The notes beneath the pieces are model-generated. The model did no database searches, was not told the origin of the DNA, and saw only the letters and a list, made by a program, of their open reading frames with translations. The translations under genes were made by a program, and so were the position numbers. This document shows, piece by piece, positions 1 to 4,368 of a stretch of DNA of 5,196 nt. Each line of letters begins with the position of its first letter. The stretch's first letter is position 1. The stretch lies in NCBI GenBank assembly GCA_024404475.1, contig JAKSPV010000098.1, forward strand, positions 1 through 5,196. Reading direction: 5' to 3'. The DNA is from Clostridia bacterium (GTDB lineage Bacteria > Bacillota > Clostridia > Oscillospirales > CAG-272).

Positions 1-34
1 CTCGGACGAGCTGATCGCGGTGCTGTATCCATAA
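1..34 (+). CDS. C-terminal end of an unidentified plus-strand gene (partial)
   Basis: Only the last ten codons are present, read from base 2: SDELIAVLYP, then TAA at 32-34. This frame is chosen because it closes 10 bases before a strong hairpin at 45-66, as expected for the end of a transcription unit. The frame starting at base 3 stops at once, and the frame starting at base 1 runs through the hairpin. Too little remains to name a family. The call rests on the stop-plus-terminator arrangement alone. Confidence 0.5.
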   Translation, partial: SDELIAVLYP

Positions 35-44
35 AGAGAAGAAC

Positions 45-75
45 GCCCGCCGGGATACCGGCGGGCTTGGTTTAT
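45..75. terminator. Probable bidirectional Rho-independent terminator
   Basis: A perfect 9-bp GC-rich stem, GCCCGCCGG (45-53) with CCGGCGGGC (58-66), closes a GATA loop. On the plus strand it is followed by the T-rich TTGGTTTATT. On the minus strand it is followed by GTTCTTCTCTTT, the reverse complement of 33-44. Neither T-tract is uninterrupted. It lies between a plus-strand gene ending at 34 and a minus-strand operon ending at 159, so one hairpin can end both transcripts. Confidence 0.75.
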
Positions 76-98
76 TGTAGTGTGTTGAACGGGGACGC

Positions 99-116
99 GA
101 CAAATCAGAATTTGTC
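99..116. repeat. Short inverted repeat downstream of the VOC gene
   Basis: GACAAAT (99-105) and ATTTGTC (110-116) form a 7-bp stem with a 4-base loop. It is AT-rich and has no T-tract on either strand, so on its own it is a poor terminator. It lies between the VOC stop codon and the GC-rich hairpin at 45-66. It could stabilise the 3' end of the operon mRNA or be chance. The downstream in-frame TGA (107-105) of the VOC reading frame falls inside it. Confidence 0.35.
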
Positions 117-158
117 TTCCTTCTTCGCAAACGTCTCCGCATTGCGGATCGCTCGCCG

Positions 159-536
159 CTACGCCTCTTTCATTCCGAAATAGATCCAGCGGCCGTCGAT
201 GTCTTCCACGACAAATTCCTGGTTGTGATAATCCGTTTTGTGGAGCTGCTGGATGATACGGACGCCTTTGACTTCGTACTCGTTTTGCAGCGCCATCTGG
301 TTTTTTACGATCACGTAGGCGTCTCCGCCGTAGCCGTACAGAATGTGATTGGGAATGACCTTTTGACCGTTTGAATCGGTCAGAATAAATTCCACGCCGT
401 CCCGATAGAGGCAGATGTGCTTTTCCGCGGCATCCAGATAATCGACACGCCGGAAGCCCAGCATCTGCCGGTAATACTCTGCCGTTTTTTCGATGTCAGG
501 CGTCGGGAAGACGCAATGCGACGCAAAGAGTTCCAT
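159..536 (-). CDS. VOC (glyoxalase/bleomycin-resistance fold) protein
   Basis: 125 residues, the usual size of a single-unit vicinal-oxygen-chelate protein. The N-terminus has the family pattern: a first strand (FASHCVFPTPDI, 4-15), a helix EKTAEYYRQMLGF (16-28), then strands with ICLYRDGVEFILTD (41-54). The C-terminus has the second-half signature FVVEDIDGRWIYFG (108-121), resembling the F-x-DPDG-W-F ending of glyoxalase-like proteins. H7, E49 and E111 are possible metal ligands, but placing them needs a structural alignment. No signal peptide or membrane segment is seen, so it is probably cytosolic. The ATG at 536 is chosen because GGAGG lies 8 bases upstream; the frame stays open further upstream but only as an overlap with the CapA gene. 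It is the last gene of a three-gene operon, 26 bases after the CapA stop. The substrate is unknown. Oddity: after the TAG the frame continues for 17 sense codons to a TGA (see findings). Confidence 0.85.
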   Translation of the reverse strand: MELFASHCVFPTPDIEKTAEYYRQMLGFRRVDYLDAAEKHICLYRDGVEFILTDSNGQKVIPNHILYGYGGDAYVIVKNQMALQNEYEVKGVRIIQQLHKTDYHNQEFVVEDIDGRWIYFGMKEA

Positions 537-544
537 GTTCTTTT

Positions 545-549
545 CCTCC
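545..549 (-). promoter_or_regulatory. Ribosome binding site of the VOC gene
   Basis: GGAGG on the minus strand, 8 bases before the ATG at 536. It decides the start of the VOC gene against in-frame upstream codons lying within the CapA gene. It sits in the 26-base gap after the CapA stop, so the VOC gene has its own initiation signal inside the operon. Confidence 0.85.
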
Positions 550-562
550 GTTTTTTGTCGAT

Positions 563-2011
563 CTATCCTCTGACAAATTCCGCCCCGGCGGCATCGCGGA
601 AATAATCCCACAGCGACGCGACGGTGAACGCCTCGGGCTTCTTCTTGTACGTCCCGTAGGCGAGGTGCGCGCCGTGTACGGCGCAAAGTCCTTCGGGGTA
701 GTCTTCGAGCCGGTAGAGCCGGATCGAGTGCCGGAGCGCGAAATCAAGCCCGTCCACGGGGCCCGTCTCGTCCGTCTCGAAGTGGCAGACGATCGGGTGC
801 GCCTCGACGTTTTCGATCGTGAGCTTGCCGTTCTCGGCGCTCTTCACAATGTCGAACGTGAGAATGTCCTCGATCACGAGCTTCATGTAGAGCTGGCTCG
901 AAATGAGGTTGCCGAGCGAGTAGACGCAGAGCGTCTTGTTCCCGCCTTTGCCCGTCAGCCATTCGACCGGCTGTACGGTGTGCGAGTGTGTGCCGATGAT
1001 GACGTCGGCGCCGCAGTCCGCGAGAAGTTTTGCGAGGCGCACCTGTTCGTCGGTGACCTCCTCGGCGCTGTCCTTGCCCCAGTGCATCGAGACAAAGACG
1101 AGGTCGGCGACCTCTTTTGCCGCCTTGACTTGACGCTTGATGACGCTGTCCTTGATCTTCGGGACGACCATCTCGGGTGAGCCCTTGTTGACCGAGCCGA
1201 CCGTGCCGGTGCCGTAAGTGTAGCTGAGGAACGCGATCGTGATCCCGTCCGCGGTGACGGTGCGGATCGTTTCGTAGTCCTCCTCGCTCTCGTAGCCGCC
1301 GATCATGAGGACGTTTTTCGTCTTCCAGTACGCGACGGAGTTCTTGTAGCCCGTCGTTTCGGTGTCCATGTCGAGCATGTGGTTGTTGGCGATGTTGACG
1401 ACGTTGAAGCCGAGCCGCACGAGCGCGTCACCCGCCGTGGTCGGCGCGTTGAAATCGGGATAGCCGCGCGCACCGAAAGCATCCCCGGCGATAGGGCATT
1501 CCATGTTGACGAACGCGACGTCGGCACCTTTGATGAGCGGCGCGATCCCGGCGAACATTTTATCGAAATCGTAACCGTTCTCCGTCTCCGCGTCGCGGAA
1601 GACGCACTCGTGGATGAGCACGTCGCCTGCCGCGGCGAAATGCACGACGGTGTCCTGCGGCACGGGCGGCTCGATCGGCTCCGTCGCCGGCGGATTTGTG
1701 ACGGGCGGCTCCGTTGCCGGCGGCTCGGTCTTCGGCAAGGTCTCGGTCGGCGCGGTCGTGCCGCCGACGCCGGTATCGGCCGGTGTCCCGCTGTTCCGGA
1801 CGGCGATCAGGATGACCGCCAGAATGACGAGTGCCAGCGCAGCGGCGAGGATAACGGTCGGGAGCACGGCGGGGGATTTTTGTTTTGCTGCCGCCGCTTG
1901 CGGCTTTGCAGCCGCGGGACGGGTGTTCGGTTTCCCTGCTGCGGCGGAACGCTGCGCCGGCTGATGGCTCGGCTGTCCGCTCCGCGGGGTCTGTTCGGGT
2001 TTATTCGGCAT
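563..2011 (-). CDS. CapA-family (PGA_cap, metallophosphatase-like) membrane-anchored protein
   Basis: 482 residues. Residues 1-47 are a polar, Ala/Pro/Gln/Lys-rich cytoplasmic tail. Residues 48-71 are one membrane segment. Residues 75-120 are a Thr/Pro/Glu-rich spacer. From 121 an extracytoplasmic CapA domain follows. Its motifs appear in family order: AAAGDVLIH (127-134, Asp130), FVNMECPI (167-174, Asn169/Glu171), NVVNIANNHMLD (203-214, Asn210/His211), VSMHWGKD (307-314, His310), IIGTHSHTVQPVEW (338-351, His342/His344) and VYSLGN (363-368). These are the metal-site residues of the calcineurin-like fold, so the site looks intact. The founding member, CapA of Bacillus anthracis, takes part in poly-gamma-glutamate capsule formation, but the family is broad and no capB/capC-like gene is visible, so a capsule role is not shown. 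It is the second gene of the operon. The upstream gene's TGA (2025-2023) is 11 bases from this ATG. A GTG at 2026 would add five residues, but its Shine-Dalgarno match abuts the codon, so the ATG with GGAGG five bases upstream is preferred. Confidence 0.9.
   Translation of the reverse strand: MPNKPEQTPRSGQPSHQPAQRSAAAGKPNTRPAAAKPQAAAAKQKSPAVLPTVILAAALALVILAVILIAVRNSGTPADTGVGGTTAPTETLPKTEPPATEPPVTNPPATEPIEPPVPQDTVVHFAAAGDVLIHECVFRDAETENGYDFDKMFAGIAPLIKGADVAFVNMECPIAGDAFGARGYPDFNAPTTAGDALVRLGFNVVNIANNHMLDMDTETTGYKNSVAYWKTKNVLMIGGYESEEDYETIRTVTADGITIAFLSYTYGTGTVGSVNKGSPEMVVPKIKDSVIKRQVKAAKEVADLVFVSMHWGKDSAEEVTDEQVRLAKLLADCGADVIIGTHSHTVQPVEWLTGKGGNKTLCVYSLGNLISSQLYMKLVIEDILTFDIVKSAENGKLTIENVEAHPIVCHFETDETGPVDGLDFALRHSIRLYRLEDYPEGLCAVHGAHLAYGTYKKKPEAFTVASLWDYFRDAAGAEFVRG
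1670..1729 (-). repeat. Four 15-base units encoding a TEPPx linker repeat in the CapA-family gene
   Basis: Residues 95-114 of the CapA-family protein read as four five-residue units: TEPPA, TEPPV, TNPPA and TEPIE. The codons are similar but not identical between units. Such Pro/Thr-rich stretches are common spacers between a membrane anchor and an extracellular domain in Firmicutes, where they span the cell wall. Tandem units like these can change copy number between strains. Confidence 0.7.
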
Positions 2012-2016
2012 ATCGG

Positions 2017-2021
2017 CCTCC
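2017..2021 (-). promoter_or_regulatory. Ribosome binding site of the CapA-family gene
   Basis: GGAGG lies on the minus strand five bases before the ATG at 2011, just after the TGA of the preceding gene (2025-2023). It favours the ATG over the GTG at 2026, which overlaps that TGA as GTGA. With so short a distance, ribosomes finishing the upstream gene could re-initiate here, so translational coupling is likely (inference). Confidence 0.75.
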
Positions 2022-2022
2022 G

Positions 2023-2685
2023 TCACTCCCCTTGGAGTGCGCGGCGCTCGGCGCCGGAAAGCTTGTAGGTCTTCATATCGTAGTTATACTGTTCGGGATA
2101 GTGGCAGAGCAGTTTGTTCAGCGGCTCGGCGGCGCCGTCGGTGCGAAGGAGGAGCCACAGCGTTTCGTGGTCGTTCAGTTCCACGCCGTCAAAGACGAGC
2201 CGGCGGTACTGGTACATCCATTTTGCGGCGGTCTCAACGGAGCTTGCTGCGATCTCGGTGTCGGTCTCCTCGCACCAGAGCGTGAAGCGGAAATCGTCGC
2301 CCTGTGCGGTGCCGGGATTCCGAAGGATCGCGTTGTTGTACCGCACGACGATTTGAAGCTGTTTCGCAGAGGGGATGTAGACGAAGCCGTACGCGGTGAA
2401 ATAACCGTCGCGTTCCTCGCGGTCTTCTTCGCCCTCACGCCACGGGATCTCGTAGCCGACCTTGTCGTGGATCTTCTGGGAGACCTGATACGGGACGCCG
2501 TGTGTCACCGCGAACGCCTCGCCCTCGGGAAGCGCGGCAAAAGCGGCCTTCGCCTCGTCGGTCGGCGGGATCGTTTTCGGCGTGCGCTCGTCGGAGGAGA
2601 TGATGACGCGGACGAGGATAATGCCGAGCACGAGACAGAGCAGGGCAAACAGCACGTAGCGAAGGATCTTGCCGAATCGTTTCAT
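2023..2685 (-). CDS. Unrecognised single-pass membrane protein, first gene of the CapA operon
   Basis: 220 residues. A short basic N-terminus (MKRFGKILR) precedes one hydrophobic segment at about 9-29, in the arrangement of an N-terminal signal anchor. The remainder should then lie outside the membrane. Residues 35-95 are polar and charged (REGEEDREERD at 83-93). Residues 96-182 alternate as in a beta-rich domain: FTAYGFVYIPSAKQLQIVVRY, then FRFTLWCEE and LWLLLRTDG. I do not recognise the family, and I see no catalytic motif. The two cysteines (C138, C194) are separated. The start is the ATG at 2685, with GGGAGG six to seven bases upstream and a promoter at 2718-2746. The frame stays open upstream to about 3414, but that part is antisense to yceD. 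The stop is 11 bases before the ATG of the CapA-family gene, so the two anchored proteins are co-transcribed and probably act in the same envelope location. Confidence 0.8.
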   Translation of the reverse strand: MKRFGKILRYVLFALLCLVLGIILVRVIISSDERTPKTIPPTDEAKAAFAALPEGEAFAVTHGVPYQVSQKIHDKVGYEIPWREGEEDREERDGYFTAYGFVYIPSAKQLQIVVRYNNAILRNPGTAQGDDFRFTLWCEETDTEIAASSVETAAKWMYQYRRLVFDGVELNDHETLWLLLRTDGAAEPLNKLLCHYPEQYNYDMKTYKLSGAERRALQGE

Positions 2686-2717
2686 AAGCGGCCTCCCGGG
2701 AAAAAAGTCTTTATACC

Positions 2718-2746
2718 ATTGTACCAAAAATCGGGGCGGATTACAA
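2718..2746 (-). promoter_or_regulatory. Sigma-A-type promoter of the minus-strand three-gene operon
   Basis: Reading the minus strand: -35 TTGTAA (2746-2741), a 17-base spacer, and -10 TACAAT (2723-2718). A TGG immediately before the -10 gives an extended -10 (TGn). Transcription should start near 2711, leaving a leader of about 25 bases that contains the GGGAGG (2697-2692) and leads to the ATG at 2685. It diverges from the yceD promoter, whose -35 is about 70 bases away. Confidence 0.7.
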
Positions 2747-2813
2747 GAGGAACGGGGAAAAAGGTGCCGTGCCGGCGCGGGTGATCTTTTTTCGAGAAAA
2801 TCCGGAAAAAGCA

Positions 2814-2842
2814 TTGACAGAGCCGTAAGTTTTCTATATAAT
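2814..2842 (+). promoter_or_regulatory. Consensus sigma-A promoter upstream of yceD-rpmF
   Basis: TTGACA (2814-2819), a 17-base spacer, and TATAAT (2837-2842): both hexamers and the spacing match the housekeeping consensus exactly. Transcription is expected near 2849, giving a leader of about 44 bases before the ATG at 2893. The stretch 2701-2860 is visibly more AT-rich than the genes around it. A strong constitutive promoter fits a unit that makes a ribosomal protein. Confidence 0.9.
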
Positions 2843-2892
2843 GAGAAATTGCCGGAGTTCGGACGGCGATAAAAGACGGGAGGAGCCGTGCC

Positions 2893-3444
2893 ATGCGGAT
2901 TGATCTGACGACACTTTTGAACGGGCGGGTAGACAAACTCGCCGTATCGGAATCTTTCGTTCCGGATCTCACCGATGACACGATGCCGCTTCTTCCCGCC
3001 GATATGACGCTGACCGGACCTGTTTCCGTGGAAGGCATGATTGCCCAGGGAAGTGGCTATATGTCCTTCGATGCCGTAGTTTCCGCTCCATACGCTACCC
3101 GGTGCGACCGCTGTCTCGCGGACATCGAGGGAAAGGTGGAATTTCCGTTCCGCCGTTTCCTGGTGCTCCCCGGCAGAACCGGCGGGCTTCTGGAGGACGA
3201 CGGCACCGATCCGGACGAACTGCTCGTGATCCGTGACAGTTACCTGGAAGCTGACGCGGCGATCATGGAGGAGGTTGCCCTCGAGCTGCCGATCTATCAC
3301 CTTTGCCGGGAGGATTGCCCGGGGCTCTGTCCCCGCTGCGGCAAGCGCCTCGCCGACGGTGACTGCGGCTGCGGCAGTAAAAAAGATGTTGATCCGCGGC
3401 TTGCAATTTTGCAAAAACTACTTGATAATTCTGAAAAAGAGTAG
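2893..3444 (+). CDS. yceD: YceD family (DUF177) protein, associated with rRNA/ribosome biogenesis
   Basis: 183 residues, within the usual 160-190 of the family. It has the diagnostic CxxC in a TRCDRCL context (69-75), an acidic EDDGTDPDELLV stretch (101-112), then ALELPIYHLC (129-138). A second cysteine cluster follows, C138, C142, C146, C149, C158, C160 (CREDCPGLCPRCG then CGC), and the typical tail DPRLAILQKLL (167-177). The clustered cysteines suggest zinc binding. Members of this family have been linked to 23S rRNA accumulation and are commonly found directly before rpmF, as here. The molecular activity is not settled. The protein is probably cytosolic. The start is the ATG at 2893 with GGGAGGAG (2878-2885) seven bases upstream. 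It is driven by the consensus promoter at 2814-2842. The last codons also contain promoter-like hexamers for rpmF. Confidence 0.93.
   Translation: MRIDLTTLLNGRVDKLAVSESFVPDLTDDTMPLLPADMTLTGPVSVEGMIAQGSGYMSFDAVVSAPYATRCDRCLADIEGKVEFPFRRFLVLPGRTGGLLEDDGTDPDELLVIRDSYLEADAAIMEEVALELPIYHLCREDCPGLCPRCGKRLADGDCGCGSKKDVDPRLAILQKLLDNSEKE
3401..3429 (+). promoter_or_regulatory. Candidate internal promoter P1 for rpmF, inside the yceD tail
   Basis: TTGCAA (3401-3406), a 17-base spacer, and GATAAT (3424-3429). It lies within the codons for the yceD C-terminus, in a strikingly AT-rich patch. The match is weaker than that of P2, and its -10 overlaps the -35 of P2. Confidence 0.4.
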
Positions 3445-3450
3445 TATAAT
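3422..3450 (+). promoter_or_regulatory. Candidate internal promoter P2 for rpmF
   Basis: TTGATA (3422-3427), a 17-base spacer, and TATAAT (3445-3450), one mismatch from consensus in twelve positions. It straddles the yceD stop codon at 3442-3444. Initiation near 3457 would give an rpmF leader of about 45 bases, so L32 could be made independently of yceD. Confidence 0.7.
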
Positions 3451-3485
3451 AACCCCAGTATGTGATTTTTGTCCATAGAGTTTGT

Positions 3486-3494
3486 AAGGAGGTG
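3486..3494 (+). promoter_or_regulatory. Very strong ribosome binding site of rpmF
   Basis: AAGGAGGTG, nearly the full complement of the 16S rRNA 3' tail, seven bases before the ATG at 3502. Such an extended match fits a highly expressed ribosomal protein and fixes the start codon. Confidence 0.9.
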
Positions 3495-3501
3495 TCACGA
3501 A

Positions 3502-3681
3502 ATGGCAGTACCGAAGAGAAAACAGTCCCAGTCCCGCAGAGATAAGAGACGTTCCAGCACGTGGAAGCTCGACGCTCCGGCGATGGTCAAGTGCCCGCAT
3601 TGCGGCGACTATAAGTTGGCACATCGCGTATGCAGCGCCTGCGGTTATTACGACGGCAAGGAAGTTGTAAAAGTCGATTAA
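3502..3681 (+). CDS. rpmF: 50S ribosomal protein L32 (bL32)
   Basis: 59 residues, the standard length. It begins MAVPKRKQSQSRRDKRRSS, the highly conserved basic N-terminus of bL32 that contacts 23S rRNA in the large subunit. It carries four zinc-ligand cysteines, C31-x2-C34 (CPHC) and C44-x2-C47 (CSAC). This is therefore the zinc-containing (C+) form, not the cysteine-free paralog some bacteria use under zinc limitation. It ends CGYYDGKEVVKVD, typical of Clostridia. It follows yceD by 57 bases, with its own promoter candidates and a near-perfect ribosome binding site. It is followed by an imperfect terminator at 3699-3726. In many bacteria plsX comes next; here it does not. Confidence 0.97.
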   Translation: MAVPKRKQSQSRRDKRRSSTWKLDAPAMVKCPHCGDYKLAHRVCSACGYYDGKEVVKVD

Positions 3682-3698
3682 GCGAAAGCTGAACAATG

Positions 3699-3726
3699 AC
3701 GGGACCGTTTGATCGGCCCCGTTTTT
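3699..3726 (+). terminator. Imperfect Rho-independent terminator after rpmF
   Basis: ACGGGACCG (3699-3707) pairs with CGGCCCCGT (3714-3722) through nine positions with one internal A-C mismatch. The loop is TTTGAT, and the stem runs into a T-tract at 3722-3726. It lies 17 bases after the rpmF stop and ends 8 bases before the ribosome binding site of the next gene. No clear promoter is seen between it and that gene, so partial read-through may feed the downstream gene (inference). Confidence 0.75.
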
Positions 3727-3746
3727 GTTCGTACGGAGGGAAAATC

Positions 3747-4319
3747 ATGCGTTACTGTCCTGAGAGAACGGGGAAAGATCCGCGCGTTGCCGCGGGGATC
3801 GCGCTTGCTGCGGCTGCTGCCGCGGTCATCTCGTCGCGCTTCGTGTCCGGATACCGCTGGGCGTTCGATCTCTTCGCCGTTATCGCGCTGACCGTTTTCC
3901 TCTACGTCCTGACGCGCTATAATGTGCGCTTCGCGTACCGGCTCGAGCCGCGTCCCGGCGCGCGCCTCGGCACGCTGACGCCCGACGTCCTTCGCGTCGT
4001 GTCGCTTCGCGATGTGGAATTTTTGATCAGCCGGCAGCGCGGGAAAGAAAGCGAAACCGTGGAGTGCCGTTTCTACCTCAGCGAGCTCGTCGCGGCGGAG
4101 AAGTGGCCGGCGAGTGCCGCCGAGAGACGCGCCCTCTGCAAGAAGCGCCCCGAAATGCGCCTGTTCCGCTATACCGTCAGCATCCGGCCGGATAACGCCA
4201 CGCTGCTCGTCTTCTCGGACGAGGGCTACGGCACGATCGGCGTCCTCCTTGAGCCGGGCGACGCGCTCGACGCGATCTTCCGGGATGCCGCCGCGCGGAA
4301 CGCCGCGGAATCCGAATAA
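3747..4319 (+). CDS. Unrecognised protein with two membrane segments and a cytosolic C-terminal domain
   Basis: 190 residues. Two hydrophobic stretches at about 13-29 (Ala-rich) and 38-57 are joined by a short loop, RFVSGYRWAF. A soluble domain of about 130 residues follows. It has strand-like segments (VRFAYRLEPR, VVSLRDVEFLISRQ, ETVECRFYLSELV, RLFRYTVSIRP, ATLLVFSDEG, GTIGVLLEPG) and ends in an Ala/Glu-rich helix. Two N-terminal membrane segments followed by a beta-rich domain recall bacterial PH-like (bPH) membrane proteins, but I cannot support that assignment from motifs. The start is the ATG at 3747, with GGAGGG (3735-3740) six bases upstream. An in-frame ATG at 3696 would put 17 codons across the terminator hairpin and is less likely. 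The gene has no obvious promoter of its own. It ends before a terminator shared with cysS. Confidence 0.8.
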   Translation: MRYCPERTGKDPRVAAGIALAAAAAAVISSRFVSGYRWAFDLFAVIALTVFLYVLTRYNVRFAYRLEPRPGARLGTLTPDVLRVVSLRDVEFLISRQRGKESETVECRFYLSELVAAEKWPASAAERRALCKKRPEMRLFRYTVSIRPDNATLLVFSDEGYGTIGVLLEPGDALDAIFRDAAARNAAESE

Positions 4320-4329
4320 AGAATAAAAC

Positions 4330-4361
4330 AAAAAGCAGCATCCGCGGGTGCTGCTTTTTTT
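4330..4361. terminator. Bidirectional Rho-independent terminator between convergent genes
   Basis: GCAGCA (4335-4340) pairs with TGCTGC (4349-4354) around a TCCGCGGG loop that may add one or two further pairs. Five A's precede the stem (4330-4334) and seven T's follow it (4355-4361), and these can extend the pairing. It has a good U-tract in both directions. It ends the plus-strand membrane-protein gene (stop at 4319) and the minus-strand cysS (stop at 4371-4369). Confidence 0.9.
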
Positions 4362-4368
4362 CATGCTT

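Noticed and set aside
99..218. The word GACAAAT(TC) recurring at 99, near 210 and near 572
   Set aside because: Two copies are ordinary codons inside the VOC and CapA-family genes and the flanks are unrelated, so this is not a dispersed repeat or binding-site array.
2012..2026. GTG start of the CapA-family gene overlapping the upstream TGA (GTGA)
   Set aside because: The upstream GGGGAG abuts the GTG, leaving no spacer. The ATG at 2011 has GGAGG five bases before it. It cannot be fully excluded.
1379..2784. Long plus-strand open frames antisense to the CapA operon (1379-2068, 1885-2784, also 665-1180)
   Set aside because: GC-rich shadow frames with Arg/Gly/Val-rich, low-complexity translations, no ribosome binding sites and no recognisable motifs. 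They are opposite a gene with clear family motifs.
2765..2790. Small hairpin (GTGCC/GGCGC) flanked by A and T tracts in the divergent promoter region
   Set aside because: The stem is only 5 bp with a G-T pair, it sits upstream of both promoters where there is no transcript to end, and the T-tract is six bases away.
2686..3414. Upstream extension of the 220-residue membrane protein frame to about 3414 on the minus strand
   Set aside because: It runs antisense through yceD and across both promoters. The ATG at 2685 has a good ribosome binding site, a promoter, and a signal anchor right at the N-terminus.
3460..3465. ATG-TGA minimal open frame in the rpmF leader
   Set aside because: A start directly followed by a stop with no ribosome binding site; most likely chance.
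3696..3746. 17-codon N-terminal extension of the 3747 gene
   Set aside because: It would place coding sequence over the terminator hairpin and T-tract and lacks a ribosome binding site. The ATG at 3747 has GGAGGG at good spacing.
3678..4364. 228-codon minus-strand frame opposite the two-membrane-segment protein
   Set aside because: It overlaps both terminators and the end of rpmF. Its translation is rich in Arg/Glu/Asp as expected from a shadow frame. The plus-strand gene has a ribosome binding site and coherent membrane segments.
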